From the NCBI RefSeq assembly GCF_003144115.1, contig NW_020311998.1, positions 1 through 64,000 of the forward strand: 64,000 nucleotides of DNA, given 5' to 3'. The number at the start of each line of letters is the position of its first letter. Position 1 is the stretch's first letter. The DNA comes from Tilletiopsis washingtonensis. Lineage: Eukaryota; Basidiomycota; Exobasidiomycetes; Entylomatales. Shown in pieces: positions 50,201-63,280 of the stretch. The notes under the pieces were generated by a model. That model saw only the letters and a list, made by a program, of their open reading frames with translations, was not told the DNA's origin and did no database searches. The position numbers were made by a program, and so were the translations under genes.

Positions 50201-51001
50201 GGTGATGCTTGCGTGGGCTGGCGCCTGCTGCAGGTGCAGGCATCGCTGCTGGACTCCTGGGCAGAGGGTTCGTCAGAGGCCGCCGCAGAGCAGATGTGCC
50301 TTGACGAGGAAGCTGGCTCAGAGGAGAGAAGCTCTCCGCACGTCGGGCACCGAGGTGAGGAAGCGCGGCGGAGAGGAAGTGTTGCCAGACAATCATCGAC
50401 GGCGGGTTGGCTCTCGCTTTAGCGAGAGCGGACCTCTGGTGGCGTGCGTCCTCGGTGCTCGCTCACCGACCTTGCAAGTGCCAGCGAAGTAGAGTGCCTC
50501 CTGTGCGCTAGATCAGCACGGCCGTACCCACGCACGGACGCGCATCCTGCACCAGCCGGCTCGTGGCTCCGCCGTCCAATGCCTTCGCTCGCGCCCCTAT
50601 TGGCCTCGCCGCCTGGTGCCTGACCTGAGCATCTCCGTGCTGGGACGGCCGAGCACAAGGCGTGTTGAGGCACTTGCAGCCTGTCCTGCTCGTAGTCATC
50701 GCCCCGCGCAGCAGGAGAGCACACTTCTCGCATCGACCACGCCCGCGTCCTCTTCGGGCCCTCGCCGTGCCTAGGCTCTGGCGCCAGTCGGCAGACAGTG
50801 GCTGTGAGGATCGGTCCTCGTGCTGCGTTGATCTTGCCAGCGAGGCGGCCGCATCCCAGCCCCTCGTCTACTGCTCAGCACTGCAAGCCAATCAGCGGTC
50901 AGAACACCGTGCCGCCCGCAACGTATAAGAGTTGCCCTTCAGGCTTTCGTCTTCTGCAGCCCAGCTCCACCCCACCGCACATCATCTACTCATCACTCAC
51001 C
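47257..51001. other. largest gene-free stretch (3.7 kb)
   Basis: Lies between two divergent start codons: the secreted hydrolase (-) and THI4 (+). Long open frames occur on both strands (for example 47412-48707 +), but translations are Arg/Ala/Cys-rich, overlap one another and show no domain or signal peptide. No repeat, tRNA or element was recognised. The last 120 nt form the THI4 core promoter. Confidence 0.5.
50888..50930 (+). promoter_or_regulatory. CCAAT and TATA-like elements before THI4
   Basis: A CCAAT box (50888-50892) and a TATA-like GTATAAG (50923-50929) sit 114 and about 75 nt before the THI4 start. THI4 genes of fungi are usually strongly repressed by thiamine; no TPP riboswitch was found in the leader or introns. 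Confidence 0.5.
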
Positions 51002-52502
<1,501 letters not shown>

Positions 52503-52759
52503 GAAGCTGCCATCTGTGTGGAAGTGAAGTGAATGTGATGCGATGCTTGTGCAGACCGCGATTGCGAAGGAGGTGTGCTGGTGCTGAGGGAAGAGGCGGC
52601 ACCGCTGGTGGATCAGGCCTTGGCGCGTGTGGAGCAACACGGCGTGGGAACAGCGCCGCGTCGGGCCGGGCAGCGGTGTGCTTTGCGCCGCGCGCCGCTG
52701 TGTGGCCTTCCTTCCTTCTCTCCGCACCGCATCCTCTCCTCTTCCGAAGCGCACTCGCC

Positions 52760-54889
52760 ATGTCCGCCGCAGTCAAGGCGGCCATCGCGGCGCGGCGCAA
52801 GGCGCTTGCACAGCAGCAGCAGAGCATCGGCAGTGCCTCGCCCGCCGGCTCGCCGCCCGCGTCCGGCACGGCCTCGCCCGAGCTGTCTCTGAGTGCCTCG
52901 AACTCCGCGCCGGACCTCGACGAGCTGGCCCTGGCGCAGGCGCCTCTTTCGGCACTGCTCAACAAGGCCGCTGTGACGGGCCGCGCCAACCTGGCTGCAC
53001 GGCATCCGGCGCTGGCGCAGCTGCCGCCGCAGCTGTGGGACCTGCTCAGCGCCGACCCACCGGCATGGCGCAGCAGCAGCACGCGGCCGTGGTTCGAGCG
53101 CCCCGAGCTCAGCGTGCTCAATGCCTCGAACAATGAGCTGCGACAGTGCAGCGAGCGCATCGATGAGTTTGCGGCGCTGGCACGGCTTGATGTGAGTGGG
53201 CCGCCGCTGGAGGGGCAGGAGGCTTAGGACAGCGCGGTAATGCGCCGCACACTGGGGGNNNNNNNNNNNNNNNNNNNNNNNNNNNNNNNNNNNNNNNNCG
53301 CTGCCGGCATCGGCATGACGCTGCCAAAGCTGACGCTGATCGCTTTCTCGCAGCTGCACAACAACCGTCTGCCAGTGGTCCCGCGACAGCTGTCGCACCT
53401 CGCGTGCCTAACGTCGCTCCACCTGGCCGGCAACTTGCTCACCGAGTTCCCGCTGCCGCTGCTTGCGCTCGACACTCTCGTCGAGCTGGACCTCTCCTCG
53501 AACCGCATCGAGTACCTCTGGCAGGCCGAGGACGTCGCCGAATCGCGTGCAGAGCTCACGGCATGGAGGAAGGAGCAGGGCCCCAACGAGCTGGGCGGCG
53601 TATGGGCCGGCCTGGACGCGCCGGCCAGCCCGACGAAGCGCGACCGGCGACGCACGCCCATCGATCTGACGCGCCCGATGGCGGGCCTGAAGGTGCTGCG
53701 ACTCGGCAACAATCGCCTTGCCAACGACGCTCTTGGGCTTGACAGCGACGCACATCTACCGCTGCCCCTTGGCCTCACTGAGCTCGACCTGTCGGACAAT
53801 TTCATCCGGGGACCGCTGCCGCTGCACTTCTTTGCCCGACTCGACAGCTTGCAAGTCCTGGACATCGGCGGCAATGGCATCTCGTCGCAGGTGTTTGAGC
53901 TGCAGAGCACAGGCGGCTCAGACGTGGCAGCACCAGAATCGGTCTTTCCAAGCCTCAAAACGCTCGACGTGCACCGGTGCGACATCGACGATCTGCAGCC
54001 GCTCGAGGCCGTCTTCGGCTCTCCGCGCACCATCGCGCATGGCGAGAAGCCGCACCTGGCGGGCGCCGACGTCTCTTCACCGCTGGCCGGCGTACGTGCG
54101 CGCCAGCTGATCAGCGCAGCTCGTCGACGGCCGGAGGAGACGAGCAATGGCTCGCTCTACGTCGTGCTCGAGGGCAATCCGCTGCGGGAGGAGGGCTTCC
54201 GGCGCAAGCGCGGCGGAGGCGCCGCTCGCTCCGTCTCGGCTGGAGTCATGGCTGCTGTCGAGAAGGGCGATCCTGCACCGAATAAGCGCGCCGACATCGA
54301 CGCTAACGGGCAGACGAGCGGCGCCGCTCAGAGTCCGGCTCCTCCGCGCCGAGCGCCAGCGCAACAGGCGCCCGTCAATGAGTGGGCTCCGTTGGGCAGC
54401 AGCTCTGCCCCTCCGCCGCGCAAGACGCCTCAAGCACGGATAGCTCCGCCACGAGCCGGCCCTTCCATCTCTCAGCGTCCAGCTGTCACCGCGACGGCAA
54501 GCAACGACGATGCATTCGGGCCGCTCGGTGGCGCCAAGCCAAATGCAGCTGCGCCGGTGAATGGCGCCGCGCACGATGCACCCAAGTTTGCACCGTCGCC
54601 GACCAAGGCAGCGAGAGCAACCCCGCCTGCAGCGCCAGAGTGGGAGGCCCCGATGAGCGAAGGCCAGAAGCGGCGATTGCGGGCAGAGCAGGCGCGCGCC
54701 GCCGAGGCCGCGTCGTCAGGCAGCACACCCGATGCGCAGGAGCACCCCCAGCCCGCTGCAGATGCGGAGCCAGCGACAGTATCGGCGCCGCCGCAGCCGC
54801 CGGTGAAGGTAGCAGCTGCTGCAGCTGCTGCACAGTCACCACGCAAGCGAGGCGCAGCGGCGTGGGAGTCGAGCGGCGCGCTGTGGTAG
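52760..54889 (+). CDS. leucine-rich-repeat protein with disordered C terminus
   Basis: Two exons (52760-53191, 53354-54889) give 655 aa. After a Ser/Ala-rich start come LRRs: [106 protein letters not shown]. The last 230 residues are Pro/Ala-rich with [16 protein letters not shown] near the end. The layout recalls LRRC40-like proteins of fungi; the function is unknown. The intron holds the assembly gap, and the LRR consensus LDLHNNRL is rebuilt perfectly across it, so no exon seems lost. Confidence 0.85.
53259..53298. other. assembly gap (40 N)
   Basis: Run of 40 undetermined bases inside the intron of the LRR gene. The true length is unknown. Confidence 0.99.
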
Positions 54890-54932
54890 CGATCCGTCAC
54901 GCAGAGGAAGAAGGGTAAATGTCACCGCTCTG

Positions 54933-56909
54933 TCATTTCCGGGCGCCCTTCTTGCCGGCTCCTTTCGCAGCGACGCCGTGCTCCGGGTTCAGTGGTCCGT
55001 CGACGACGCTTGCGAGCTCGAGCGCATCGCGAGCCGCGCGGTTGATCAGCTTGAAGCGGTCTGCTCCGAGGTGAATGCCGCCGTACTGTCGAGAGTGACA
55101 CGTGAGCGACGTGTCGAGCACGCGACGGGGAAGAGACTCACCCAACGGGTCACGACGACCAGCACATTCTCCACGCCCTGCAAAAGAGATGCAATCAGCG
55201 CTGAGCCGTGAAGGAGTAGGTAGCTCACGCACCAGGACGTCAAGCAGGTGCGCCAGGCGTCCGCCCGCAGCGCTCTCGCCGTCATCGTCGCAGTCACGAT
55301 GCAGCGCTGCGGCGCCCTCAGGCCGGCACACCCATGCGTGAATGGCTGGATGTGTGGCACGCGCCACCTTGCGGTCTGCGAGCAGGCTGGCGAGCACTCG
55401 TGGCACCTGTGGGAGAGACTGCTGAGTGAATTCGTGAGAGGGCTGGCCAGTAGCCTCCAGTGACGCACCTCGTCCGGCGAGGTGATACGAGCGGCGTGGC
55501 CGACAAAGACACTCTTGCGCTCGGTCAATGCCGGCGCACTGAAGATCTTCGGCAGCGGCTGTCTGGAGCTAGCATCGTCGTCGAACGTCGTCGTTCCCGG
55601 CTGCGACGGCTGAGCGTCCTGCGCAATGCTCGTCGACGCCTGCGAGAGCTCTTGCCGTGCCGGAGCAGGAGCGCTGGCTCGGCCATTCGCTGTCCGCTCT
55701 GCCACTCGTGCAGCGTACCAGGCTGCGATCCGCTCACGCACCCACTCCGTGCCCTCGAAGAGTGCCACCTCGCCGCGCGTGAAAGCCACGCCGTCGGCTG
55801 GCGATGAGTGCAAGTACGCCTTGAGCACCTGTCCGAAGAGCGTGTGGTCCACACTCTCGTCGCCGACATAGCGACTGAGCAGCTGCAGCTGCGGCGGCGA
55901 GGCAGAGGCTGGGTAGTGTGCCGGCAGGGTGGCGCTCAGCCGGATCGGAATGCTCTCGTCCTCGACTCCGGCTCGTGCTGGAGGCTCGACTGTGGTGGAG
56001 ATGGCGAAGCGCAGCCGCTGACCGGGCCTCCAGGGCCCCGCACTTGTCGATGCAGCGCTGCTCGGCCCGGCAGACGAGGCAAAGGAGAGCAGGTGCAGCG
56101 AGTCGTCGCCGTAGATGGACTGCAGCGCGGCCACCTCGTCGGCCAGCTGCTGCGCCGCTTCGCGCTGCTCCTCAGCAGGAGGTTCATCACCAGCGTCGCT
56201 CGCAGCTGCATCCGAGGAGGCGAATTTCTCGAGCTGCGCGATGAGGCTGGACACGTCGCCTGCTTCATCTGCAGGCGTGGTTGGACGCGAAGAAAGGGAG
56301 AGTGATGCCATTGCTGGCTCATCAGACGCCTTCTCTTTGTTGCCCTCTTCCTTCTTGCTCTCGTCCTTCTTGCTCTCGTCCTTCTTGCCCTCGCCCTCCT
56401 TGCGCGCGTCCGCTGTGTCCTCGTCCTTCTTGCCATTGGCCAGCGGCTTCAGGTCCTCTCCACTGCGACCGAGTCAGCAGACTCCCGAAGCTGAGTCTTC
56501 ATCTGCACTCACAACCCATGCGCCTTGAGGTCCCGCCATGTCTCGTCTGGCTCCGCAGTTGTCTGCAGGTGGTACATCTCCACGAAGCCCTTGAACTGCG
56601 GGTGCTGGGGTCAGGGCGGCGAGCGCCTCACGCCACCGGCCGGCTCACTGTCAGGCGGCCCTCGTCGTCGCAGTCGAGGAACTCTGTGATCTCCTCCTTC
56701 TGGTCCTCGGGCAGCGGCTGTCCGTTCGTGGCGGTGGCCCAGCGGTCGAGCGCCTCGCTGTCCAGCGCGCCGTCGGCCGGCGGCTGGTCGCCGAGGCGCA
56801 GCGGCTGTGCGGGCGCCGGTGCGCAGAAGCGCGAGAAGATGACGGCGAGCACATCGACGAGCGACTGTGCCAAGTCCTCGCTGTCGTCGAGCAGCTCAGC
56901 GCGGGTCAT
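54933..56909 (-). CDS. EF-hand-like / RWD / IMPACT (YIH1) fusion protein
   Basis: Six exons or so; the first two are 56909-56649 and 56595-56513. Residues 1-115 resemble EF-hand-containing regulators: FLDCDDEGRLTFKGFVEMYH, then LQTTAEPDETWRDLKAHG. A charged linker follows (KKDESKKDESKKEEG). From about residue 225 an RWD domain begins (ADEVAALQSIYGDD, LPAHYPASASPPQLQLLSRY), and the C-terminal IMPACT/UPF0029 domain shows DDDGESAAGGRLAHLLDVL, NVLVVVTRW and YGGIHLGADRFKLINRAARD. RWD plus IMPACT is the make-up of YIH1, which binds GCN1 and holds back the GCN2 kinase. The first part is extra. A Met at 56311 (MASLSLSSRP) could start a normal YIH1, but no stop or promoter separates the two parts. Confidence 0.82.
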
Positions 56910-57097
56910 GCTGGATCAGGGAATTGGGTGGTGGAGAAGGAAGGTGAGCTCCACTTGGCCTCGCTGGAGGTTTATCCAGGCGCAGCGCGGCTCTCGTGCG
57001 GGACTGAATTTTTGGCTGGGCGCGGCCAAGCTTGCTTCGAAGGAGGTGCGTCTGCCCCTCTGCTCTGCTCCACCACACTCCTAGCTCCTACCGCGCC

Positions 57098-59948
57098 ATG
57101 GCACCCCGCACGAAGAAGGCCGAGCCGGCCACGCTCGCATGGAAGGGCGTCAGCCTGCCGTCCGAGGCGACGGCCGGCGCCGGCACCACCGACGCCGACT
57201 TCTGGCTCGGCCTCGACGCCGACGACGAGGGCTTCATGGGCCTGCAGGAGATCGACGACGTGCGCGTCGTGCGCGACGGGCCCGTCGTGCAGCTGCTGCC
57301 CGAGGCATCGTCGTCGAAGGCTGTGGCTCAGGCGCTGGCAGAGGCCGAAGAAGACGATGAGGAGGAGGAGTGGCAGCCGATTGGCTCGGGCGATGAGCAG
57401 GACGCAGCGTCGGACGCGGCAGCAGACGAGCCCGAGCTGCCCGCCGCAGCTGCTGCGCCCGCCGCGGACAAGCCGCAGAACAAGCGCGAGCGCGCCAAGG
57501 CAAAGGCAAAGGAGCGCCTGCAGAAGCTGAAGGCCGAGCGCAAGGCTGCAGCGGCACTGGCCAGCGCTGAGGCGCCAGAAGATGAAGAGGAGGAGGGCAA
57601 GGACGCGGAGGTCAGGGCAGATTTCAGCGTGTTGGCAGAGAGTGCAGGGAACGACGAGTTCGATGGTGAGTGCTCGTGCTCCGAACAGCTTCGATGGCCT
57701 TGTGAACGATGCGGCAGCGGCAGCACACGAGACTGCTCGGCTTGCATAGGACGCCTGCTGATGCAGGGACTCACAGACTCGACCCTTCCCAAATGGCGCT
57801 CCTTTGGGCTGCATGCGCCGCTGAGGCGCGCGCTGCACTCGATGGGCTTCAAGCAGCCGACATCTATCCAGTCTAGCACGCTGCCCCTCTCGCTGCCCGG
57901 CGAGCGCGACGTCGTGGGCATCGCACAGACGGGCTCAGGCAAGACGCTTGCCTACGGCCTGCCGATCTTGCAGTACGTGCTGGCCACGCTGGCCGACCCC
58001 ACGCCTGCCGCGGCTGGCGCCTCGTCGGATGCCGAGCGTGAGGACGCGCGGCCACTGGCTGGCCTCATTCTGTGCCCGACACGCGAGCTGGCGTTGCAGG
58101 TGTCGAAGCACCTCAACGCGCTCGTCGAGGCCGCGACGCCGCCCGGCAAGAAGATGCGCTTCGCCGGCATCGCCACGCTGACGGGCGGCATGAGCGAGGA
58201 GAAGCAGCGGCGCCTGCTGCACCGCGGAACCGGCGCCGACATCGTCGTGGCGACGCCTGGCCGGCTGTGGGACATGTGCGAGAGCGACGACACGCTCACG
58301 GCGCGCATCAAGCGCACACGCTTCCTGGTCGTCGACGAGGCGGACCGCATGATTGAGACGGGCCACTTCGCGGAGATGGAGCAGATTCTGGCGCTTGTGC
58401 GGCGGGCGCCGAGCAAGGGCAAGAATGCGTGAGTAGCAGCGAGGCGTCAGACAGCCACTGGCTGACTCTCTGTGCAGCGCGGTTGATGTCGTGCCCACGT
58501 CGAGCATCACCTCGGGCGGCAGCTCGATGCAGACGCTCATCTTCTCGGCCACGCTGTCGAAAGACCTGCAGCGGAATCTCAAGCGCCGCAACCGGAATCG
58601 CAAGAGCCGCGGCGGCAGCACGCTTGAGGACCTCTTTGACAAGATCGACTTCCGCGACGACGACCCGGCCGTGATCGACCTGACGCCTGAGCGGCGCATG
58701 GCTGCCGAGCTCAAAGAGACCAAGGTCGAGTGCCTGAGCAAGGAGAAGGACCTATACCTCTACTACTTCCTGCTGCGCTACCCGGGCCGCACGATTGTGT
58801 TCATCAACTCGATCGACGGCATCCGGCGACTGCTGCCGCTGCTCGTGAACCTGGGCATCAATGCCTTCCCGCTGCACTCGCAACTGCAGCAGAAGCAGCG
58901 ACTCAAGTACCTCGACCGCTTCCGCTCGGCGGCCATCGACGCGAGCGCGGCAGTGCAGGGGCGCAGCACGGGCACGGCCTCGGTGCTCCTCGCGACAGAC
59001 GTGGCGGCGCGTGGTCTCGACGTGCCGGGCGTCGACCACGTCGTGCACTACCAGCTGCCGCGCAGTGCCGACGCCTTCGTCCACCGCTCCGGCCGCACAG
59101 CTCGTGCAGGACGCAGCGGTCTGAGCCTGGCGATGATCGACCCTGGAGAGAAGCGCGTGTGGCGCGAGCTGTGCCGCAGCTTGCAACGGCGTGAGTCGAC
59201 CTGGCGACAGCTGACAGAGTCAAAGCTGACCTTCTTGTAGCCGACGACACGGCGGCGCTGCCGATCGAGTACTCCTTCCTGCCGGCGCTGCGCGAGCGCA
59301 TCGAGCTGTCGCGCTCGATCGACAATGCCGTGCACAACCAGGCCAAGGCGGCACACGACGAGTCATGGCTGAAGCAGCTGGCCGACGAGGCCGACATCGA
59401 CATTGCCAGCGACCTCGACGGCGGCGACTCGGATGTCGACGGAGGCGGCCGCAGCGGCAACGCCGGCGGCAAGAGCAAGGCGGCCCGCAAGGCAAAGGCA
59501 AAGGTCGAGGGCCTCAAGGCCGAGCTGGCCGAGATGCTGCGCCGCCCGCTGAGCGCGCGCGGCGTCAGCCACAAGTACATTACCAGCGGCTCGCGAGCTG
59601 GCTTCGTCGAGGGTCTGCTGGCCGACGAGCGTGAGTGGTAGAGAGGAGCAGAGGGGTGGCACACTGGCTGACAGGAGTCCTACCCCCGCAGAGCACGAGT
59701 CAATGATCGGCGTCATGCGCTCCACGGCCGAGGACGACCTGGCCGAGGCCGGGCGCCAGGGCAAGGGCCGCAAGAAGGCTGCCGCGGCACCAGCTGCGGC
59801 CCCAGCAGCGGGCAGCGACGCCTCGGACGCAGAGAGCGCTGGCGACTCGGAGCCCGAGCCCGAGCCGCGGGCGCAGCAGGGCAAGAAGCGCAAGGGTGCG
59901 CCTGCGGGGCGGGGGCGCGCCAAGAAGGCGCGTGGCGGCCGGCCCTGA
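57098..59948 (+). CDS. MAK5: DEAD-box ATP-dependent RNA helicase MAK5 (DDX24-like)
   Basis: The N terminus [12 protein letters not shown] and [10 protein letters not shown] is typical of MAK5, followed by an acidic and Lys/Glu-rich region. Helicase motifs: Q motif [16 protein letters not shown] (I), PTRELALQ (Ia), [11 protein letters not shown] (Ib), VDEADRM (II, a DEAD box), FSATL (III, SAT), [12 protein letters not shown] (IV), [19 protein letters not shown] (V) and HRSGRTAR (VI). The C-terminal tail has KHESM-like [10 protein letters not shown] and a basic end. MAK5 works in assembly of the 60S ribosomal subunit in the nucleolus. The first intron starts after GAT G in NDEFD and ends at ACTCACAG before [11 protein letters not shown]. 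Confidence 0.94.
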
Positions 59949-60691
59949 GGGGCAGCGCCTGCGCTGAGGGGCACACGGGTTGCGCTCATTATGCCATGCT
60001 AGTGTCACTGAAGCTTTGCGTGTGCTTCATCGCCCTCCGCGGTGCTGGTGCGGAGGTTGAGAAGCAGGGTAAGGAGCGTTGTCCTCCGTTCTGCACCGCC
60101 GCGTCCTACAACGCGTCGAGCTCAAAGCGAGCCGGGGGCCCGCAGCCACCTCCACGCCCGCCATCGCGGCGCTTCGCTGCCCAACATGCCACGATGCATG
60201 ATGTGTCGAGCCTTCGCCATCTGTGAGCGCAGCCGATGCGGCAGTGACGGCGACCCGGAGTGCGGAGCATCGACGAGGTTGCTGCGGCGGGCGATAAGGC
60301 GCCGAGGCGCGATAAGATGGCGGAGCGGGCGCAGGAGACAGGCGCCGTGCCGATGTGGAGGCGTCCGCCATGCATGTCCGCATCCTCGATGCTCCTCCGC
60401 TTGGCGCTCCCGTCGTGCCCAAGCCACCGGCTCTGCTGCACGCTCTTTGCTGCTGCTGGGCCTCTCTTCTGCCTGGTTCGGCTTCTCGAGACCCCGCAGG
60501 CGAAGAGCAACGCACGGACTTCGGCGACCCGCGGCCTGTCGCGGTGCTGCGACTCCACACCCGCTCCGGCGTGCCTGGCTCGTGCGCTCGGCGCGGCGAC
60601 CAGCATGAAGCTGCCGTCCTTCGCACTCCTTCCCTACCGACCACATCCACCGCATCAGCAGCATACCTCTTCGCACCACAAGCCACCAGCC
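59949..60691. promoter_or_regulatory. intergenic region upstream of cyanase
   Basis: 743 nt between the MAK5 stop and the cyanase start, both on +. No gene recognised. The last 60 nt are CACC/CCAC-rich, as before other genes here. Confidence 0.45.
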
Positions 60692-61532
60692 ATGTCCGCC
60701 TCGGCCTTCCACACTCCTGCGCCCGTGCGCGAGCTGCCGCCCATCTTTGCTGCGCTGCACGAGGCCAAGAACAAGTCGGGCAAGAGCTTCGAGACGATCG
60801 CAAAGGACATTGGCCGCAGCGAGTGGTGGACCGCGGGCCTGTGAGTGGTGCATGCATGGGCTGTAGGGTGGGAGAGGCAACCAGAAGGCAGCAGCTGCGC
60901 TCGTCCTGCCCCGGGCGCCGCATGTATGCGCCGCTTCCGCGACTGACGCCTGCGCCATGCCAGCATGTACGGCCAGGCCAAGCCTGAGCTGAGGGACATC
61001 GAGGCGCTCTCCAAGTCGCTGAACATCGTGCGTGCGCTTGCTAAGTACACGCCCCGGCCCTAGGCTTACACATGCTTCGCAGCGCATGGAGTACCTCAAC
61101 GAGGCGCTCGGCGAGTCGTTCATCCCGCACCGCGGCGTCGGCGAGTGGCCGCCCAAGGACCCCGTCGTGTACCGCCTGTACGAGGCGCTGCTCGTGTACG
61201 GCCACCCGCTCAAGCACATCATCCATGAGAAGGTGGGTGCGCCTCCTGCGCGGCTGTGAGGGCAGCAGCTGACTTGCCTGACCCGCCAGTTCGGAGATGG
61301 CATGTGCGTTGCTAGCCCTACACCCCCAGCTCCTCCCGCTCGAGCTCCTCGGCTGACTCTGAGTCTCCAGCATGTCCGCCATCGACTTCAAGGGCGACGT
61401 GCAGCGCGTCGAGGACCCTGCCGGCGACCGCGTCGTCATCACGTTCAACGGCAAGGTGAGCAGGACCTGGCCCACGTCTACGGCGCATGCTGACGCGCGT
61501 GTGCCCAGTTCCTCCCGTACAAGCGTTGGTGA
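60692..61532 (+). CDS. CYN1: cyanate hydratase (cyanase)
   Basis: Six exons, one only 14 nt (61290-61303, TTCGGAGATGGCAT). The N-terminal helical domain holds LHEAKNKSGKSFETIAKDIG and EWWTAGLMYGQAKPE. The catalytic domain holds VYRLYEALLVYGHPLKHIIHEK, FGDGIMSAIDF, DPAGDRVVITFNGK and the end FLPYKRW. The conserved Arg and Glu (YRLYE) and Ser (IMSAIDF) of the active site are present. It converts cyanate and bicarbonate to ammonia and carbon dioxide as a decamer in the cytosol. It converges with the aspartic protease gene at only 164 nt. Confidence 0.97.
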
Positions 61533-61696
61533 GCGCAGCAATGCAATCATTCAAGCAACGCAGACGATGCCGTGGCGTGAGGCGAAGGTGTACAGCGTCA
61601 TAAGAGCAGGCAGGGCTAATAAGCGGGAGGCGGCGCCGGGCCTGGCGCCTCTGCGACCGGGAGGAAGGAGCATAGAGGAAGCAGCTGGCGTGCTGC

Positions 61697-63280
61697 TCAG
61701 AGCTTGCGCGGCGCAAAGCCGACGCGCGTGTTGCCGCCCTGCAGGCCCTCGAAGGCGGCGTAGACGTTCTGCAGGAAGGTGCTGTGCGGAGAGGAGAGTC
61801 AGCTGAGCAGCAAGGTGGCTTCGCAGCACGCTGCACGCACTCTCCCACAATCCACGCGTTCGCAAGACCGATGTCGGCGCCGATGATGCCGGCAATCTGT
61901 AGAGGTGAGGAGATCAGCGCACGGTCGCAGGCCGCACAGCCAGGCCACTCACGGTGAGGCCGTCCTGCTCAGCAAAGGCCTCGCTCTCCGCCGAGAGCGT
62001 GTAGGAGGCGCCGCCGAACGTGAAAACGAACTGCTCAAAGGGTTCAGCTGTGGCACCAGATGCAGAGTCGCGCTGCCGTGTGTCACTCACCTTTGGGCGG
62101 TAGAGGGGCGTGTAGCCGCACAGCACCTGCACCGACGTGCCCGAGGGCGTGACGATGGGCGTGCCGCCGGCAGCGAGGCAGATTTGGAGCACATCCGCCG
62201 GCTGTCGAGGAAGACAAGGGATGAGCACAGGGATGCAGCCAAGGGCCTGCAGGCACACGCACCGGGCCGACGACAACAGTGGTGCCGGTGTCGATGATCT
62301 GGAGCAGGAGGCGAATCAGCGGCAAGTCTGGCTCTACACCACCGCCGCTGCTCACCGCGTTGATGGCCTTGCCGTTGAGCGTGCCAGGCGTCTGCCAGAA
62401 GCCGCTGGACGAGTCGACCTTGCTGTACACGAGGCTACCCGAGTAGCTGGCCTTATCCACGCCGCCGAGGTCCAATCGTGCCTTGGTGCGCGAGAGACCA
62501 AAGGCAAATTGGGCTTTGGATCCTAGCTTGCCCTGCTTGTAGAGCGTGACCCACACGGGGTCGGCCTTGAACTGCGCAATGCTCGGGAAGCCGAAGCCGC
62601 TGATGCCGTTCGAGCTCGTGTCGTCGAGCGTGCTCTGGTCGGCGGCGCCGACGGCCTGGTTCTTCACCTTGAGCCCGCCGATGGTCACCGTCTCGCGGTA
62701 CACGGTGCCGGTGGCCATCGTGCCATCGCCGTACGCGACGCGGAACTTCTGTCCGTTGGTCGTCGACGAGGTTGAGGCGGCCGGCTTGTAGAGACCCGGT
62801 TGCTGGCGAGCGGAGGGGTCAGCCACAGGGCAGCGAGTGGTTTGCAGCCATACACACCACAAACGTGTCCGAGCTGCCCGTGTCGAAGTCGAGCTGGAAT
62901 GTCTGCGCCGGCGTGCCGTAGCTGAGCGGGCCGACCCAGAGCAGCTCGTTCTGCACGTCCGTCAGCGGCACGGTGCCGGAGGGCGCCCGGCGCTGGGCCG
63001 GCGCGTTGGCCACGATGCGCGCCACGACGTCGCCGATGCTCGAGGCGTTGAGCAGCGGGTTGGCACGGCCCTCGTTGAGCTGGAAGTTGGCGAAGCTCGT
63101 GGCGTACTTGTTCTGCAGCCGGCGCAGCTGCGACGAGATGCGCTCCGGCGTGGCGGCACGGATCTCGAGCTCCGAGGTGCGCCGGTCGTACTCGACGCTG
63201 GCGACGGGCGCCGAGCTGTCGGCGGGCAGGGCGTGCACCGAGGCGGCGAGGGCGAGCACGGAGAGGAGAGTGAGCTGCAT
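61697..63280 (-). CDS. secreted aspartic protease (family A1)
   Basis: Multi-exon gene. A signal peptide (MQLTLLSVLALAASVHA) and a pro-segment of about 90 aa are followed by the mature enzyme: VQNELLWVGPLSYGTPAQTF, first active site DFDTGSSDTFV, flap FRVAYGDGTMATGTVY, GISGFGFPSIAQFK, FGLSRTKARLDLGGVD, second active site IIDTGTTVVVGP, LCGYTPLYRPK and the end WIVGDTFLQNVYAAF. Both DTG triads are intact. An intron is placed before IIDTG, since read-through adds a non-family stretch. It is a pepsin-like secreted protease of the kind used for nutrition or host contact by fungi. Confidence 0.92.
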
